Part shown: positions 5,209 to 6,344 of the stretch, piece by piece
Layout of the letters: each line of letters starts with the position of its first letter
How positions within the stretch are numbered: position 1 is the first letter of the stretch
Assembly (NCBI GenBank): GCA_903950295.1
Contig: CAJBAP010000084.1
Location: 1-6,344, forward strand
DNA from: an uncultured Rhodocyclaceae bacterium
GTDB taxonomy: Bacteria; Pseudomonadota; Gammaproteobacteria; Burkholderiales; Rhodocyclaceae
Direction of reading: 5' to 3'
Length of the DNA: 6,344 bases
Made by a program: the position numbers and the translations under genes
The notes under the pieces: generated by a model
What the model was told of the DNA's origin: nothing
Databases searched by the model: none
What the model saw: the letters and a program-made list of their open reading frames with translations, nothing else

Positions 5209-6093
5209 ATGGCCGGAGCCAGCCTGCTTGCCCTGATCGACGACATTGCGTCGATCCTCGACGATGTGGCCGCGATGACGAAGGTCGCGGCGAAGAAGAC
5301 TGCCGGCGTGCTCGGTGACGATCTGGCCTTGAATGCCCAGCAGGTGACGGGCGTGCATGCCGACCGCGAACTGCCAGTGGTATGGGCGGTGGCAGTCGGT
5401 TCACTGAAGAACAAGGCGATTCTCGTGCCGGCGGCGCTGGTGATCAGTGCGCTGTTGCCCTGGCTGGTGACGCCGCTGCTGATGATCGGCGGGCTTTACC
5501 TGTGTTTCGAGGGCGTGGAAAAGCTCGCACACAAGTTTTTGCATGGCGATCCAAGGGAAGGGGAAGCGAAGGCGCCTGTGGAAACCTCGGAGGCAGAAAA
5601 AATCCAGGGTGCGATCCGTACCGATTTCGTGCTGTCAGCCGAAATCATCGTCATTGCGCTGGGCACGGTGGCCGACAAGCCATTCATGACGCAGGTGGCG
5701 GTGCTGGTAGGGATTGGCGCCCTGATGACGGTGGGGGTGTATGGCATCGTCGCGGCGATCGTCAAGATGGACGATCTCGGACTGCATCTGGTGGGCAAGC
5801 AAAACGCGGTGGCACGGGCGCTGGGGCGCGGCTTGCTGCTGGCGGCGCCGCGCCTGATGAAGACGCTGGCCGTGCTGGGCACGGCGGCGATGTTTCTGGT
5901 CGGCGGCAGCATTCTGGTGCATGGCCTGCCGCCGGTGCAACATGCCATCGTTGGACTGGCTGGCGAGAGCGGGGTGCTCAAGCTCATGTTGCCGCCGCTG
6001 GGCGACATGTTCGTCGGTATCGTCGGTGGTGCACTGGCGCTGGCCGGCCTCGAAGTCGGCCAGCGAGCGGTGCGCAAATTCAAGGGTACCTGA
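5209..6093 (+). CDS. yedI: DUF808 inner-membrane protein, YedI-like
   Basis: This 294-residue protein is close to E. coli YedI in length and layout. The N-terminal 60 residues carry the family signature: LLALIDDIASILDDVA, then AAKKTAGVLGDDLALNAQQV and RELPVVWAVA. Hydrophobic segments follow at about 67-100 (one long or two helices, ending LLMIGGLYLCFEGVEKL), 142-157, 161-186, 215-240 and 264-282. Residues 113-135 form a charged loop. The molecular function of DUF808 is not known to me; it is placed in the inner membrane from its segments and YedI homology. It has its own ribosome site and lies downstream of the repeat-flanked block. It converges with the transporter gene on the - strand, 13 bp after its stop, with no clear terminator in the gap. 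Confidence 0.93.
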   Translation: MAGASLLALIDDIASILDDVAAMTKVAAKKTAGVLGDDLALNAQQVTGVHADRELPVVWAVAVGSLKNKAILVPAALVISALLPWLVTPLLMIGGLYLCFEGVEKLAHKFLHGDPREGEAKAPVETSEAEKIQGAIRTDFVLSAEIIVIALGTVADKPFMTQVAVLVGIGALMTVGVYGIVAAIVKMDDLGLHLVGKQNAVARALGRGLLLAAPRLMKTLAVLGTAAMFLVGGSILVHGLPPVQHAIVGLAGESGVLKLMLPPLGDMFVGIVGGALALAGLEVGQRAVRKFKGT

Positions 6094-6106
6094 GACTTCT
6101 CGAGGC

Positions 6107-6344
6107 TTATTCCGGCACGCAGATCTCACCGCGCGTCACGCCTTGCGCGGTGCGCACCGTCAGTAGTGTCAGTACGATGCTCAGTATGGTGAGCAGCAAC
6201 CAACCCAGTGGCACGAACACTCCCCCGATTTTCTCGGCCATGATCAGCGTGGCGATGGTCATGGCGGCGAGCGGGAAGGAATAGGCCCAGGTCGAGAGGA
6301 AGAAGCGCAGGCGGAAGAAGCGCAGCGCGTTGCTGGCCAGGAGC
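6107..6344 (-). CDS. TehA/SLAC1-family transporter, C-terminal part (partial)
   Basis: Seventy-eight codons read on the - strand from the window edge to TAA at 6109-6107. The visible protein has LRFFLSTWAYSFPLAAMTIA, then GWLLLTILSIVLTLLTVRT, ending RGEICVPE. The W-x-Y-x-FPLAA segment and the two hydrophobic stretches match the last helices of the TDT/TehA-SLAC1 family of anion or C4-dicarboxylate/tellurite-resistance permeases. The ICVPE tail is also one I associate with bacterial SLAC1-like proteins. It should be an inner-membrane channel or exporter. The substrate cannot be judged from this portion, and the start lies beyond 6344. It is transcribed toward the DUF808 gene. Confidence 0.8.
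   Translation of the reverse strand, partial: LLASNALRFFRLRFFLSTWAYSFPLAAMTIATLIMAEKIGGVFVPLGWLLLTILSIVLTLLTVRTAQGVTRGEICVPE

Noticed and set aside
6081..6110. Possible bidirectional terminator between the convergent genes
   Set aside because: CCTGAGA...TCTCGAGG can pair only with a bulge and a two-base loop, and there is no T-tract. It is too weak to call.
5382..6284. 300-codon + strand frame overlapping the DUF808 gene
   Set aside because: It is offset from the well-conserved YedI-like frame, is Gly/Arg-rich, and runs across the convergent junction into the antisense of the transporter.

Overview
The window looks like part of a betaproteobacterial chromosome, most likely Rhodocyclales-like. 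This rests on high-GC codon use, on the order purN / DUF3108 protein / RsmB-type methylase, and on the protein sequences as I recognise them. No rRNA, tRNA, CRISPR array or transposase gene is visible.

Region 1 (1-4309, + strand) is one tightly packed operon-like run. It holds the 3' end of purN, a membrane-anchored DUF3108 protein with a TonB-like N-terminus, an RsmB/NOP-family RNA m5C methyltransferase, a secreted single-HKD phospholipase D-superfamily protein, and an MscS-type mechanosensitive channel. Every junction is the same 4-base ATGA stop/start overlap, and Shine-Dalgarno sequences are weak. Expression is therefore probably by translational coupling from a promoter upstream of the window. 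The genes do not form an obvious single pathway: purine synthesis, RNA modification, and three envelope or periplasmic proteins.

Region 2 (about 4308-5208) breaks that pattern. It carries an AbrB-type antitoxin and PIN-domain toxin pair (VapBC-like). After it comes a short ORF that resembles the first ~23-26 residues of an MmeI-like/Type II DNA methyltransferase and then degenerates. The block lies between two near-identical 24-bp direct repeats (4308-4331 and 5140-5163, 23/24 matches). One copy overlaps the mscS stop codon. The other lies upstream of the DUF808 gene. Each copy is followed about 10 bp later by a -10-like hexamer. This suggests either an inserted and later eroded defence/addiction cassette, or a duplicated promoter element.

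Region 3 (5209-6344) holds a YedI-like DUF808 inner-membrane protein on the + strand. Convergent with it, 13 bp away, is the C-terminal part of a TehA/SLAC1-family transporter on the - strand, cut by the window edge.

Two starts are set by overlap or ribosome-site evidence rather than by the longest ORF: the methyltransferase (1207) and the PIN toxin (4655).
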